Shown here: piece after piece, positions 33,702-41,714 of the stretch
Position numbering within the stretch: position 1 is the stretch's first letter
How the letters are laid out: each line of letters starts with the position of its first letter
Source of the DNA: Firmicutes bacterium UBA4881
GTDB lineage: Bacteria; Bacillota; DTU065
Direction: 5' to 3'
NCBI GenBank assembly: GCA_002399235.1
Contig: DHDH01000013.1
Span: forward strand, 1-64,000
DNA length: 64,000 nucleotides
The notes under the pieces: generated by a model
The model's input: only the letters and a program-made list of their open reading frames with translations
Told to the model about the DNA's origin: nothing
Database searches by the model: none
Translations under genes and position numbers: made by a program

Positions 33702-34257
33702 AAGACCCTATAAAAATGGAGATCATGTCTATTGTACATGGTCAATCAGAATATAGAATTTGCAGTAGTATTAAATCAAATTTGAGATTAAAACATGCGA
33801 TTATTGCGCGAAACAAAGGAAAAACTAGTATCCAAATTACTAGTATCATGGATATATTGAATGACCAACGGTTTAAATCATTTAAAAATTTCATCCGTGA
33901 ATTTGACGATGTAAGTTATAAAAAAAACAAGCTTTTTCACTTTTCATTATTATGGACGTCGATGACTGCACTATTAAACAAAGAAACAGATTTATTTCAA
34001 AGGAGATGTTCAGAGATCATTGGTTATATGAATACATTATACCAATTTATAACGATCCGAATTTAGAGGCCACTATGAAAGCTGCGGATATTGAAGTGCG
34101 ACATAAAAAAGACTACATAATAATTTTCCCTACAAATCATGGAGACGTAGACCTGAATATTGCAAAAGAGTTCCAAGAAAAAATAAAAAATTGTAGATGC
34201 TCAAACCTGAGTGAGTATATTGAGTATTGTATATCAATTGCCGAAAAACAAATTTAA
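33698..34257 (+). CDS. RloB/TOPRIM-like partner, split by a frameshift at an A8 run
   Basis: Two overlapping frames make one protein. The first runs from GTG 33698 and has SIVHGQSEYRICSSIKSNLR, then RNKGKTSIQITSIMDILN; the second has LFIIMDVDDCTIKQRNRF and continues in frame to 34257. They join at eight A residues (33920-33927) read TAT AAA AAA AAC; one more A, or a -1 slip, gives about 186 residues with HGxSE and DxDD motifs in the order seen in TOPRIM/RloB-like nucleases. The heptamer A-AAA-AAC is a known -1 slippery sequence. Either a recoded gene, a phase-variable tract, or a recent pseudogene or sequencing error. Family membership is inferred from motifs. Confidence 0.65.
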
Positions 34258-34391
34258 CCTAGATACTCAGTTTAAATGATCTACTAAGTTCTGGAATAGA
34301 CGTGTTCTCAAAAACAAACGAATAAGAACTGTGTTACACATTTCAAGATAATTCTATGTTTTTAGAGTAAAAGCTAAGGGGGTGATAGTCG

Positions 34392-35297
34392 ATGGAAAAA
34401 ATTGTTATAGGGCTTTTAGTACTAGGAGTGGTTTTGTATTTGTTATCATTATATACCTTTAACGCGATGACTCGGAATGAAAAGTATCCTGAAGTAACAA
34501 ATTATACTATTGTAACCTCCAAAGGAGTATTTACTAATCTTGATCAGTTAAATAAAGAAGAAGTTTCGATTGTTAGTCATGATAACCTAGTTTTGTCTGG
34601 TAGCTACCTGCCAAATAGCGAACCTAGTAAAAAAACAATTGTTTTAGTGCATGGTTATCGAGTTTATTCTTCTTACATGTTGCAATATGTAGGTACATTC
34701 TTAGATAAAGGTTGGAATGTCTTATTAATGGATCAACGATCTCATGGCAAGAGTGAAGGCAAGTTTGCTTCCTATGGTTATCACGAAAAGCAGGATCTAG
34801 ATCGTTGGGTCAACTGGTTAATAGAAAAACACGGTAAAGACGCCACGATTGGTTTATTAGGGGTTTCTATGGGTGGAGGTACAGTATTAGAGTATCTAGC
34901 AATTAATAAGTATGTCAAATTCGTTATTGCTGATTGCCCATATTCTGATTTAAAAGAACTTATGCATTATCAACTTTGGCAATTAAATCATGTACCACCG
35001 TTTCCGGTCTTAAATATTCTTGATTTGATGCTGAAAAAGAGAATTAAATTTAGATTGGCTGATGTTAGTCCACTAGAGGCTGTTAAAGATAGCGAGCTAC
35101 CAGTGATGTTTGTTCATGGTAGTAACGATAACTATGTACCTACCTATATGAGCAAAAAAATGTATGATGCAAAAAAAGGCACAAAAAAGCTCTTAATTAT
35201 TGATGGAGCAGTCCATGCTAATGCCTACGGCGTAAACCAGGAGTTATATGAAAAAGAAATGTGGCTTTTTATTGAGGAGGCAATTTTAGCTAAGTAA
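34392..35297 (+). CDS. alpha/beta hydrolase with N-terminal membrane anchor
   Basis: 301 residues. One membrane segment (residues 4-22), then an alpha/beta-hydrolase: TIVLVHGYRVYSSYM (oxyanion loop), nucleophile elbow GLLGVSMGGGTVLEYL with Ser, acid in VHGSNDNYVPTYM and histidine in IDGAVHANAY. Resembles YqkD-type hydrolases on the cell surface. Substrate unknown. Good site AAGGGGGTGATA. A very long terminator follows. Confidence 0.88.
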   Translation: MEKIVIGLLVLGVVLYLLSLYTFNAMTRNEKYPEVTNYTIVTSKGVFTNLDQLNKEEVSIVSHDNLVLSGSYLPNSEPSKKTIVLVHGYRVYSSYMLQYVGTFLDKGWNVLLMDQRSHGKSEGKFASYGYHEKQDLDRWVNWLIEKHGKDATIGLLGVSMGGGTVLEYLAINKYVKFVIADCPYSDLKELMHYQLWQLNHVPPFPVLNILDLMLKKRIKFRLADVSPLEAVKDSELPVMFVHGSNDNYVPTYMSKKMYDAKKGTKKLLIIDGAVHANAYGVNQELYEKEMWLFIEEAILAK

Positions 35298-35385
35298 TAC
35301 ACAACAATTAGTTTAGGTAAAGCGAAGAGACTTTAAATGAGTTATTTTTAATTTACTATGTCCCCAAAGCACATATTGGGTTAAA

Positions 35386-35429
35386 GGTAATAAAAGCTAG
35401 TGGTGGAAAAGCCACTAGCTTTTATTACC
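35386..35429. terminator. long-stem terminator
   Basis: A perfect 18-bp inverted repeat (35386-35403 with 35412-35429, 8-nt loop). The stem includes AATAAAAG/CTTTTATT, so the T-rich part is in the 3' arm. Much longer than the other terminators in this window. Confidence 0.75.
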
Positions 35430-35514
35430 TAGACAATCTTTATTCATAGAGATGAGTCAGTAGTAAATACTACTTAGGTAGTAAAAAAAATAGTAGCTAC
35501 TAAAGAGATATTTA

Positions 35515-35542
35515 TTGCGGTTAAACAAAGAAGGAGTATAAT
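35515..35542 (+). promoter_or_regulatory. sigma-A promoter of purA
   Basis: TTGCGG (35515-35520), 16-nt spacer, TATAAT (35537-35542). The -10 overlaps a sequence that looks like a ribosome site plus ATG (AAGGAGTATAATG), which can mislead start calling for purA. Confidence 0.75.
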
Positions 35543-35582
35543 GTTTCCGTGCAGTTTTCTAAATAAAATTGGGGGTGGCATA

Positions 35583-36863
35583 GTGCCAGGGCTAGTTGTT
35601 ATCGGTTCTCAATGGGGAGACGAAGGCAAAGGCAAGATTGTAGACCACCTAGCTAGCAAAGCCAATATGGTAGTCAGATACCAAGGTGGGAATAATGCTG
35701 GACATACTGTAGTTGTTAACGAAAAAACATTTAAACTCCACTTAATTCCTTCTGGAATCCTTTATCCAGATAAGATCTGCATTATTGGTAACGGAGTTGT
35801 TATTGATCCTAAGGTTTTACTCCAAGAGATGGAGAGACTTGAAGCAGAAGGAGTCCAGTTAAATAATTTAAAAATCTCAGCTAAAGCCCATGTAATTATG
35901 CCTTACCACATTTTGCAAGATTCTCTAGAAGAAAAGGCTAGGACTAATAAGATTGGAACAACTGGGCGGGGTATTGGTCCTTGCTATATGGATAAAGCAG
36001 CTCGTTTTGGTATTCGTATGATAGATATTGTTGATAAACAGAGGCTAAAGAATCGCCTCCAAGAGATTTTACCTGCAAAGAACAAGCTATTAAGTTGTGT
36101 TTATGGCGCCCAGGAGTTGACAATAGATGGTATAATAGAAGAGTACTTTGCCTATGGCAAGAGTCTTCAAAAGTATATAGCTGATACAACTTATTTAGTT
36201 AATGAAGCTATAGTTAACCAACAAAGAGTACTCTTTGAAGGAGCCCAGGGGACTTTTTTAGATATTGATCATGGCACTTATCCCTTTGTAACCTCTTCAA
36301 ATCCTACTATTGGGGGAGCCTATACAGGTAGTGGTGTAGGGATGGGTGGTATATCTAAGGCTATAGGTGTTGTTAAAGCTTACACAACAAGAGTTGGCGA
36401 AGGGCCATTCCCCTCTGAATTAAAAGATTCAACAGGTGATCTTATTAGACAAAGAGGCCATGAATATGGTACTACTACTGGTAGGCCACGTCGCTGCGGT
36501 TGGTTTGATGCAGTTATGGTTCGTTATGCAGCAAGAATTAACGGTTTTACTGGATTAAGTGTAATGCTTTTGGATGTTTTGGATGCTTTAAAAGAAGTGA
36601 AGATTTGTATTGGATATTGCCAAGTAGGCCAAGTGATTGACAACTTTCCAGTTGAGTTAGAGGCATTAGCTGATGCTGAACCAATCTACGAAACACTCCC
36701 TGGCTGGCAAAGTTCAACTGAACACTGCCAAACCTATGAAGAACTACCTGAAAATGCTAAGCGTTACCTTAAGCGCTTAAGTGAGTTGGTAGGAGTGCCT
36801 GTACAGATGGTTTCTGTAGGACCTAAAAGAGATCAGACAATTATTTGTGAAGAAATTTTGTAA
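35583..36863 (+). CDS. purA: adenylosuccinate synthetase
   Basis: 426 residues. Joins IMP and aspartate with GTP to give adenylosuccinate, the first step to AMP. Marks: VIGSQWGDEGKGKIVDHLA, GNNAGHTVV, TTGRGIGPCY, QGTFLDIDHGTYPFVTSSNP and the GTTTGRPRRCGWFD loop. An ATG at 35541 gives 14 extra residues, but it overlaps the -10 element; GTG 35583 with GGGGGTGG upstream matches the family N-terminus. Confidence 0.96.
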   Translation: MPGLVVIGSQWGDEGKGKIVDHLASKANMVVRYQGGNNAGHTVVVNEKTFKLHLIPSGILYPDKICIIGNGVVIDPKVLLQEMERLEAEGVQLNNLKISAKAHVIMPYHILQDSLEEKARTNKIGTTGRGIGPCYMDKAARFGIRMIDIVDKQRLKNRLQEILPAKNKLLSCVYGAQELTIDGIIEEYFAYGKSLQKYIADTTYLVNEAIVNQQRVLFEGAQGTFLDIDHGTYPFVTSSNPTIGGAYTGSGVGMGGISKAIGVVKAYTTRVGEGPFPSELKDSTGDLIRQRGHEYGTTTGRPRRCGWFDAVMVRYAARINGFTGLSVMLLDVLDALKEVKICIGYCQVGQVIDNFPVELEALADAEPIYETLPGWQSSTEHCQTYEELPENAKRYLKRLSELVGVPVQMVSVGPKRDQTIICEEIL

Positions 36864-36869
36864 CAGGTG

Positions 36870-36898
36870 TTGACAATTAGCTTAACCTACTGTAATAT
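36870..36898 (+). promoter_or_regulatory. sigma-A promoter of the tRNA cluster
   Basis: TTGACA (36870-36875), 17-nt spacer, TAATAT (36893-36898), 25 nt before tRNA-Lys. Confidence 0.88.
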
Positions 36899-36922
36899 AT
36901 TGAATCGAGGCCTTCAATAAAT

Positions 36923-36998
36923 GAGCCATTAGCTCAGTCGGTAGAGCACCGGACTTTTAATCCGGGCGTCCGGGGTTCGAATCCCCGATGGCTCACCA
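36923..36998 (+). tRNA. tRNA-Lys (anticodon TTT)
   Basis: 76 nt with encoded CCA. Acceptor GAGCCAT/ATGGCTC, anticodon loop CTTTTAA, T-arm CGGGGTTCGAATCCCCG. Confidence 0.97.
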
Positions 36999-36999
36999 T

Positions 37000-37075
37000 G
37001 CCCTCATCGTCTAGGGGCCTAGGACATTGCCCTTTCACGGCAAAGGCACGGGTTCAAATCCCGTTGAGGGTACCA
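37000..37075 (+). tRNA. tRNA-Glu (anticodon TTC)
   Basis: 76 nt with encoded CCA. Acceptor GCCCTCA/TGAGGGT with a G-U end pair, anticodon loop CTTTCAC, T-arm CGGGTTCAAATCCCG. Confidence 0.96.
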
Positions 37076-37082
37076 TTTTTTC

Positions 37083-37110
37083 TTGACAAGGCCAAGCAGG
37101 TTATGATAAT
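37083..37110 (+). promoter_or_regulatory. internal promoter in the tRNA cluster
   Basis: TTGACA (37083-37088), 16-nt spacer, GATAAT (37105-37110), just before tRNA-Asp. A T-run after tRNA-Glu precedes it. Confidence 0.65.
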
Positions 37111-37123
37111 TTATTATCTGAAT

Positions 37124-37201
37124 GGAGCCGTAGTGCAGTCGGCTTAACACGCCTGCCTGTCACGCAGGAGATCGCGGGTTCGAGCCCCGTCGGCTCCGCC
37201 A
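37124..37201 (+). tRNA. tRNA-Asp (anticodon GTC)
   Basis: 78 nt with encoded CCA. Acceptor GGAGCCG/CGGCTCC, anticodon loop CTGTCAC, T-arm GCGGGTTCGAGCCCCGT. Confidence 0.96.
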
Positions 37202-37204
37202 TAT

Positions 37205-37280
<76 letters not shown>

Positions 37281-37294
37281 TCTAGTTTATAAGG

Positions 37295-37331
37295 TGCGGT
37301 TACTCTGAAAAAGAGTGGTCGCATTTTTTTT
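37295..37331 (+). terminator. intrinsic terminator of the tRNA cluster
   Basis: An 11-bp stem with G-U pairs (37295-37305 / 37313-37323) followed by T8. Confidence 0.85.
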
Positions 37332-37442
37332 ATCATAGCAGGAAAATGAACTATTATAGCAAATACTAATACCAGGTAATAAACCTAGGCATAAGAAATA
37401 TAATTATGTATTAGGCTATAATAACTCCTAGGAGGATTGTAT

Positions 37443-38210
37443 ATGAACAAGTGGGCCGTTATTCTTGGAGCATCAAGTGGATTTGGTGCAGCAACAGCTA
37501 AAGAATTAGCACAAAGTGGTTATAATATTTGTGGTGTGCATTTAGATCGGCGCGCACATCTTGAGCCTGTAAATGATTTAATTACAGAGTTAAAAGGTTA
37601 TGGAACCGAAATTGAGTACTTTAATATTAATGCTGCAGATGCTGAAAAACGTGCTGAAGTTGTAGAATTTCTTAAGAACAAAGATGCTAAAGTTTATGTG
37701 GTACTGCATTCATTAGCATTTGGGGGTTTAGCACCTTTGTTTGAGGGTGAAAAAACATTAACCCAAAAACAGTTAGAGATGACTTTAGATGTGATGGCTA
37801 ATTCCTTGGTTTATTGGACCCAAGATCTATTTGCCGCAGGTCTTTTGGTTAAAGGTACCTCAATTTATACTATGACTAGTATGGGTTCGACTAGAGCAGT
37901 TGCTACTTATGGTGGAGTAGCAGCAGCTAAATCAACTCTGGAAAACTATATTCGACAGATTGCTTTAGAGTTGGCACCTCATGGTATTAGGGCCAATGCG
38001 ATTAGAGCTGGCGTTACTATAACTCCCGCTTTAGAGAAGATACCTGTTGTGGAGTATTTAGTAACAGAAGCTAAGAAGAAAAATCCTTCCGGTAGACTTA
38101 CAACACCAGAAGATGTGGCTAAAGCAATTAAAGCGTTAAGTGTAGAGGAATTAAGTTGGATGACTGGAAATGTTATAAATATAGATGGTGGCGAAGAAAT
38201 CTCGGTGTAA
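37443..38210 (+). CDS. FabL-like enoyl-ACP reductase (SDR family)
   Basis: 256 residues of the short-chain dehydrogenase fold: ILGASSGFGAATAKELA for NADPH binding, LHSLAFGG, and the active site as TMTSMGSTRAVATYGGVAAAKS, where Tyr and Lys are six residues apart (Y-X6-K). That spacing marks enoyl-ACP reductases (FabI/FabL) rather than ordinary SDRs with Y-X3-K. Reduction of enoyl-ACP in fatty acid synthesis is thus likely; divergent SDRs of unknown role are the alternative. CTAGGAGG before ATG 37443. tRNA-Gly follows on the same strand. Confidence 0.82.
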   Translation: MNKWAVILGASSGFGAATAKELAQSGYNICGVHLDRRAHLEPVNDLITELKGYGTEIEYFNINAADAEKRAEVVEFLKNKDAKVYVVLHSLAFGGLAPLFEGEKTLTQKQLEMTLDVMANSLVYWTQDLFAAGLLVKGTSIYTMTSMGSTRAVATYGGVAAAKSTLENYIRQIALELAPHGIRANAIRAGVTITPALEKIPVVEYLVTEAKKKNPSGRLTTPEDVAKAIKALSVEELSWMTGNVINIDGGEEISV

Positions 38211-38255
38211 GACTTGATCTTATAGGGATTAGTGATCTATACTTAATGTATACTA

Positions 38256-38331
38256 GCGGACGTAGTTCAATTGGTAGAGCATCGGCTTCCCAAGCCGAAT
38301 GTTGCGGGTTCGAACCCCGTCGTCCGCTCCA
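38256..38331 (+). tRNA. tRNA-Gly (anticodon CCC)
   Basis: 76 nt with encoded CCA. Acceptor GCGGACG/CGTCCGC, anticodon stem TCGGC/GCCGA with loop TTCCCAA, T-arm GCGGGTTCGAACCCCGT. Confidence 0.95.
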
Positions 38332-38344
38332 AATTTAGCAACCT

Positions 38345-38376
38345 AAGGCTAGGTGGTTTATCACCTAGCCTTTTTT
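38345..38376 (+). terminator. intrinsic terminator after tRNA-Gly
   Basis: Perfect 11-bp stem AAGGCTAGGTG/CACCTAGCCTT with a 6-nt loop and following T-run. Confidence 0.92.
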
Positions 38377-38391
38377 AAGGATGAGCGCCAA

Positions 38392-39027
38392 GTGTTAAAG
38401 ATCTACTCAACTCTTTTCGAGGTGCTAGGACCACAAGGATGGTGGCCTCACCCTACTCGCTTTGGTAAAATAGTAGGAGCACTTTTAGCTCCAGCTGTAA
38501 AATGGGGTAATGTAGTAAGAGCTATAGATAATTTGGAAAAAGCAGGTATAGATAATTTTCCTGCTCTTCGCGAGTTGGATGTTAAACTATTAGAAGAATA
38601 TATAAGACCCACTATCTATTACCGTAAGAAGGCACAAGCTTTGAAAGCTATGGCTAATAAGGAGGAACTACTAGAAATTAAGGGTTCTTTATTACTACGA
38701 GAAGAATTTCTTAGCTTACCAAATGTAGGGCGGGAGACTGCCGATAGCTTACTACTTTATGCTTGGGATTATCCAATAATGGTTGTAGACGCTTACACTA
38801 AACGCATCCTCTATCGGTTGGGCTATCTTCCGCAAGAAAAGATAGATTACGATCTGGTTCAGCAATTGATAGAAAGTAAATTACCTAAGGATTTATCTAC
38901 CTACCAAGAGTATCATGCGTTATTAGTACGCTTAGGTGAACTCTATTGCAAGAAAAGTCCTCTTTGTGAGGATTGTCCTCTAAATAAAGATTGTCAAAAA
39001 ATACATCTAAAATTAGTAGAAGGGTGA
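38392..39027 (+). CDS. Nth/MpgII-like DNA glycosylase with FeS cluster
   Basis: 211 residues of the HhH-GPD superfamily. The hairpin reads LPNVGRETADSLLL: the catalytic lysine of endonuclease III is replaced, while the aspartate in VVDAYTKR is kept, so a monofunctional glycosylase such as MpgII/MagIII (alkylated bases) fits better than an AP lyase. FeS ligands CX6CX2CX5C are in CKKSPLCEDCPLNKDC. GTG 38392 is placed by AAGGATGA; an in-frame upstream extension overlaps the terminator. First of an apparent operon with the phosphatase gene. Confidence 0.85.
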   Translation: MLKIYSTLFEVLGPQGWWPHPTRFGKIVGALLAPAVKWGNVVRAIDNLEKAGIDNFPALRELDVKLLEEYIRPTIYYRKKAQALKAMANKEELLEIKGSLLLREEFLSLPNVGRETADSLLLYAWDYPIMVVDAYTKRILYRLGYLPQEKIDYDLVQQLIESKLPKDLSTYQEYHALLVRLGELYCKKSPLCEDCPLNKDCQKIHLKLVEG

Positions 39028-39032
39028 CATTG

Positions 39033-39665
39033 ATGATTAAAGCAATCTTATTTGATCTAGATGGAACTTTAATCGATAGTACAGAACTAATACTTACTTC
39101 TTTTAACTATGTGATGAAAGAGTACTTAAATAAAGAAGTGCCCGAAGAAGAAATAAGAAGTCTTTTCGGGCGACCACTTCACTACCAGATGGCCCTTTTT
39201 GGCGGTGAAGAGAAAGCGCAATTATTAGTGGAAAAATATCGAGAACATAATCTAAAAAGTCACGAACAGTATTTAAAATCAATTCCTGGTGCTAAGGAAA
39301 CTCTAATAGGTTTAAAAAATAATGGCTACATTTTAGGTATTGTTACCAGTAAAAAAGAAGATGCTGCTAGGTTAGGCATGAAGATCTGTGGGATAGAAGA
39401 TTATTTCGATGTGTTTGTCTTTTCCGATGATGTCAAAATTCATAAGCCTGAGCCAGAACCAGTTCTTTTTGCACTAAGAAAGCTTGGCCTAGAGCCTAAG
39501 GAAGCTGTGTATGTAGGGGATAGTACCTACGATGTAATCTGCGGCCAAAAAGCTGGAGTGGAGACGGTTGGCGTTGGTTATACACCAGTTGGAAGAGAAG
39601 CTCTTAAGGCTTCTAACCCTGATCATTGGATAGAAAAGATAACAGAGTTATTGGAGATCTATTAA
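39033..39665 (+). CDS. HAD-superfamily phosphatase, PpaX-like
   Basis: 210 residues. HAD motifs: I ILFDLDGTLIDST, II TSKKEDA (Thr-Ser), III KIHKPEPEPV with Lys, IV VGDSTYDVICGQKAG. A short four-helix cap follows motif I. The set resembles pyrophosphatase PpaX and phosphoglycolate phosphatase; which substrate it takes cannot be read. ATG with GAAGGGTG, 5 nt after the glycosylase gene; stop next to the next gene's ATG. Confidence 0.87.
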   Translation: MIKAILFDLDGTLIDSTELILTSFNYVMKEYLNKEVPEEEIRSLFGRPLHYQMALFGGEEKAQLLVEKYREHNLKSHEQYLKSIPGAKETLIGLKNNGYILGIVTSKKEDAARLGMKICGIEDYFDVFVFSDDVKIHKPEPEPVLFALRKLGLEPKEAVYVGDSTYDVICGQKAGVETVGVGYTPVGREALKASNPDHWIEKITELLEIY

Positions 39666-40235
39666 ATGATATGTAAAAGATGTGGCCTTTGCTGTAGAGA
39701 ACCTGGCTGGTTAAAACCTGCAGATTGGGAGAAGATTGCAAGAAGGCTTGGAAGAACTAAAGAAGAAGTACTAAGAGATTACCTAGTAATCGATTATCTA
39801 GCTGATAAAACTACAGGTTATCGTTATGCTTTAGCACCTGTAAAGGTTAAACAGGGTAAACCTTTAGCAAAAACTGGCGAACGAGTACCTTGGCGTTATG
39901 CTCATTTAGAAGGCGAATGTATCTTTTTGCGGGATAATCTTTGCTCTTTACATCCAGATAAACCGACAGAGTGTGTAGAATATCAGTGTAGCGAAAGTAA
40001 AATTGGTTTAGAGATTGATCCCAGGGAATATGCTAAAGAGGTTGTAGCCGCTTCGGGGAGAGAAGAGATAGTTAAACTTTGGGAGAGTTATCATCTAGAG
40101 AGATATGTCCAGCAAAAGTTTACTAAAGAGCATTGCCTAGAGAATCTTTACCTCGAAGAGCAGTTACTAGCTGAATACCAAAAAGACTTTCCTGATATAG
40201 ATAAGATTATTTCACTAGAAAGCAAACTAGAGTAG
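39666..40235 (+). CDS. YkgJ-family cysteine cluster protein
   Basis: 189 residues. Cysteine-rich start MICKRCGLCCREPG and later GECIFLRDNLCSLHPDKPTECVEYQC give the pattern of the YkgJ/Fliz-type metal or FeS binding family. Function unknown. It starts right after the phosphatase gene's stop. Confidence 0.85.
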   Translation: MICKRCGLCCREPGWLKPADWEKIARRLGRTKEEVLRDYLVIDYLADKTTGYRYALAPVKVKQGKPLAKTGERVPWRYAHLEGECIFLRDNLCSLHPDKPTECVEYQCSESKIGLEIDPREYAKEVVAASGREEIVKLWESYHLERYVQQKFTKEHCLENLYLEEQLLAEYQKDFPDIDKIISLESKLE

Positions 40236-40271
40236 ATGCCTTTGTGGCATAGACCTAAGGGAGGCTGGCAC

Positions 40272-41666
40272 ATGAGAAAGTACCTTATAGCACTTTTAAT
40301 TATTAGTCTGGGTTGTTTATCTCAGGCAGAAATAATTGTTAATCCCTATGGCTATCTACCATTTAGTAAAAAAGAAGCCATCACAACCATAGAAGCAGAG
40401 AACTTTCAGTTGCGAACCAAAAGCTCTGGCAGAGAACAATTTAAAGGACAACTTGAGGGCCCATTTATAGATAGGGAAACAGGTGAAGAGGTTTACCGAC
40501 TTAATTTTACCGATAAAGTTAGAGGCGGCGAATATTACCTCAGTGTTAATGACACTGATTCCCAGATTATAAAAATTGACAGTGCTACTTTTAATCCAGT
40601 TTTCCAAGAAGCGATGGCTAAGCTGACGGAAAAAAGAAGTAAATATGGCTGGTTAGATGATAATGGGGAAGCAAATATTCTTCTTTCTAGTTATCTAGCT
40701 GGACGTGGGCTTTCTTTTTACGAGACTTTTTCAGATCGTTTTGGCGATGGTGAGCTTAACTTACCAGCTAACGAAGGAAACAATAAAATCCCAGATTATT
40801 TAGATGAGATGATCCATGGCGCTAAAGGGTTGCTCTTGTGGCAGCAAGAGGGAGAACTTATGGAAAAAGATCCTGATGAAATTGCTGCTACTACTGCTGT
40901 TTTGGCAATTGCAGGACGAGTTTTACCCCAAGCAGATGGTAAATTAGCTAAAACGATGACTGATCAAGCTCAAGTAGCTTTTGGTTATTTACAAGCTAAT
41001 AGAAATGAAGAGGTAAGAGCAGATCTTAAATTATGGCTTTTAACAGAGATGAATCTGCTTACAGATAACAAAGAATATGAAGAAGCTTTAAGAACGCTAC
41101 TTCAACCAGTTGTCAATTCGGGTTGGGGACCAGTATCCACTCAAGATGTAACAGGTATGGCTCTAGCTGAAATGATGAAAAAAAACTTACCTAAAGATGA
41201 CCCCATTTACGATCTTTATATGGGCCGGGGTGTAGGAATCCTTATAACTCATAGTAGGGACCCTTATTATCGACCTGTAGCTTTTGAACCTATCGAAACA
41301 GAATTTAAAGCTACCTATCTGGAGAGCCCCCTACCAGCAGGTTTAGGCTCTGAAGGGTTGTATGTTATTGATCTTAACGAATACTACAGGACAAATACCT
41401 GGGTTAGAGTGGGACAAGATCAATTACATTACCTTCTCGGACGTAATCGCAGTGGTATTGATTATTTCAAAAACGGCGATACAGAGACTGTTTTCCACAT
41501 AGCTTTGTTGTCAGCCTATTTTAAGGATAGTTCAACCTTAACTAGAAGTGGTAAGATAGTAAGCGGAGCGTTCAAGATTACTTTCTATTTTGTACTTATC
41601 CTTCTGGGTATAACTTTCTGGCAGAAGTTTAGTGCTAAAAAAGCTAGCGAAACTATCGATGAGTAA
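40272..41666 (+). CDS. GH9-like secreted protein with C-terminal membrane anchor
   Basis: 464 residues. Signal peptide (YLIALLIISLGCLSQA); an N-terminal Ig-like domain as in family 9 glycosidases (VNPYGYLPFSKKEA); then an all-helical domain with NKIPDYLDEMIHGAKGLLLWQ and LHYLLGRNRSGIDYF, both matching GH9 conserved blocks; and a C-terminal membrane span (about 436-455). The C-terminal catalytic Glu block of GH9 is not seen and the DAGD-type base motif is missing, so it may be inactive or a binding protein. ATG 40272 has GGGAGG upstream. Confidence 0.72.
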   Translation: MRKYLIALLIISLGCLSQAEIIVNPYGYLPFSKKEAITTIEAENFQLRTKSSGREQFKGQLEGPFIDRETGEEVYRLNFTDKVRGGEYYLSVNDTDSQIIKIDSATFNPVFQEAMAKLTEKRSKYGWLDDNGEANILLSSYLAGRGLSFYETFSDRFGDGELNLPANEGNNKIPDYLDEMIHGAKGLLLWQQEGELMEKDPDEIAATTAVLAIAGRVLPQADGKLAKTMTDQAQVAFGYLQANRNEEVRADLKLWLLTEMNLLTDNKEYEEALRTLLQPVVNSGWGPVSTQDVTGMALAEMMKKNLPKDDPIYDLYMGRGVGILITHSRDPYYRPVAFEPIETEFKATYLESPLPAGLGSEGLYVIDLNEYYRTNTWVRVGQDQLHYLLGRNRSGIDYFKNGDTETVFHIALLSAYFKDSSTLTRSGKIVSGAFKITFYFVLILLGITFWQKFSAKKASETIDE

Positions 41667-41687
41667 AAACGAATATTAAAAAGAACT

Positions 41688-41714
41688 AAAGCAGGTGAAT
41701 CTTCACCTGCTTTT
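41688..41714. terminator. bidirectional intrinsic terminator
   Basis: Perfect 12-bp stem AAAGCAGGTGAA/TTCACCTGCTTT with a 2-nt loop plus closing pairs; lies between the convergent GH9-like and DUF421 genes and overlaps the DUF421 stop. Confidence 0.85.

Noticed and set aside
35541..35582. 14-residue N-terminal extension of PurA
   Set aside because: The ATG lies in the -10 box of a good promoter, and the family begins at the GTG 42 bases later.
38156..38338. ORF of 60 codons across the fabL end and tRNA-Gly
   Set aside because: It overlaps both the FabL-like gene and a complete tRNA, and has no ribosome site or family match.
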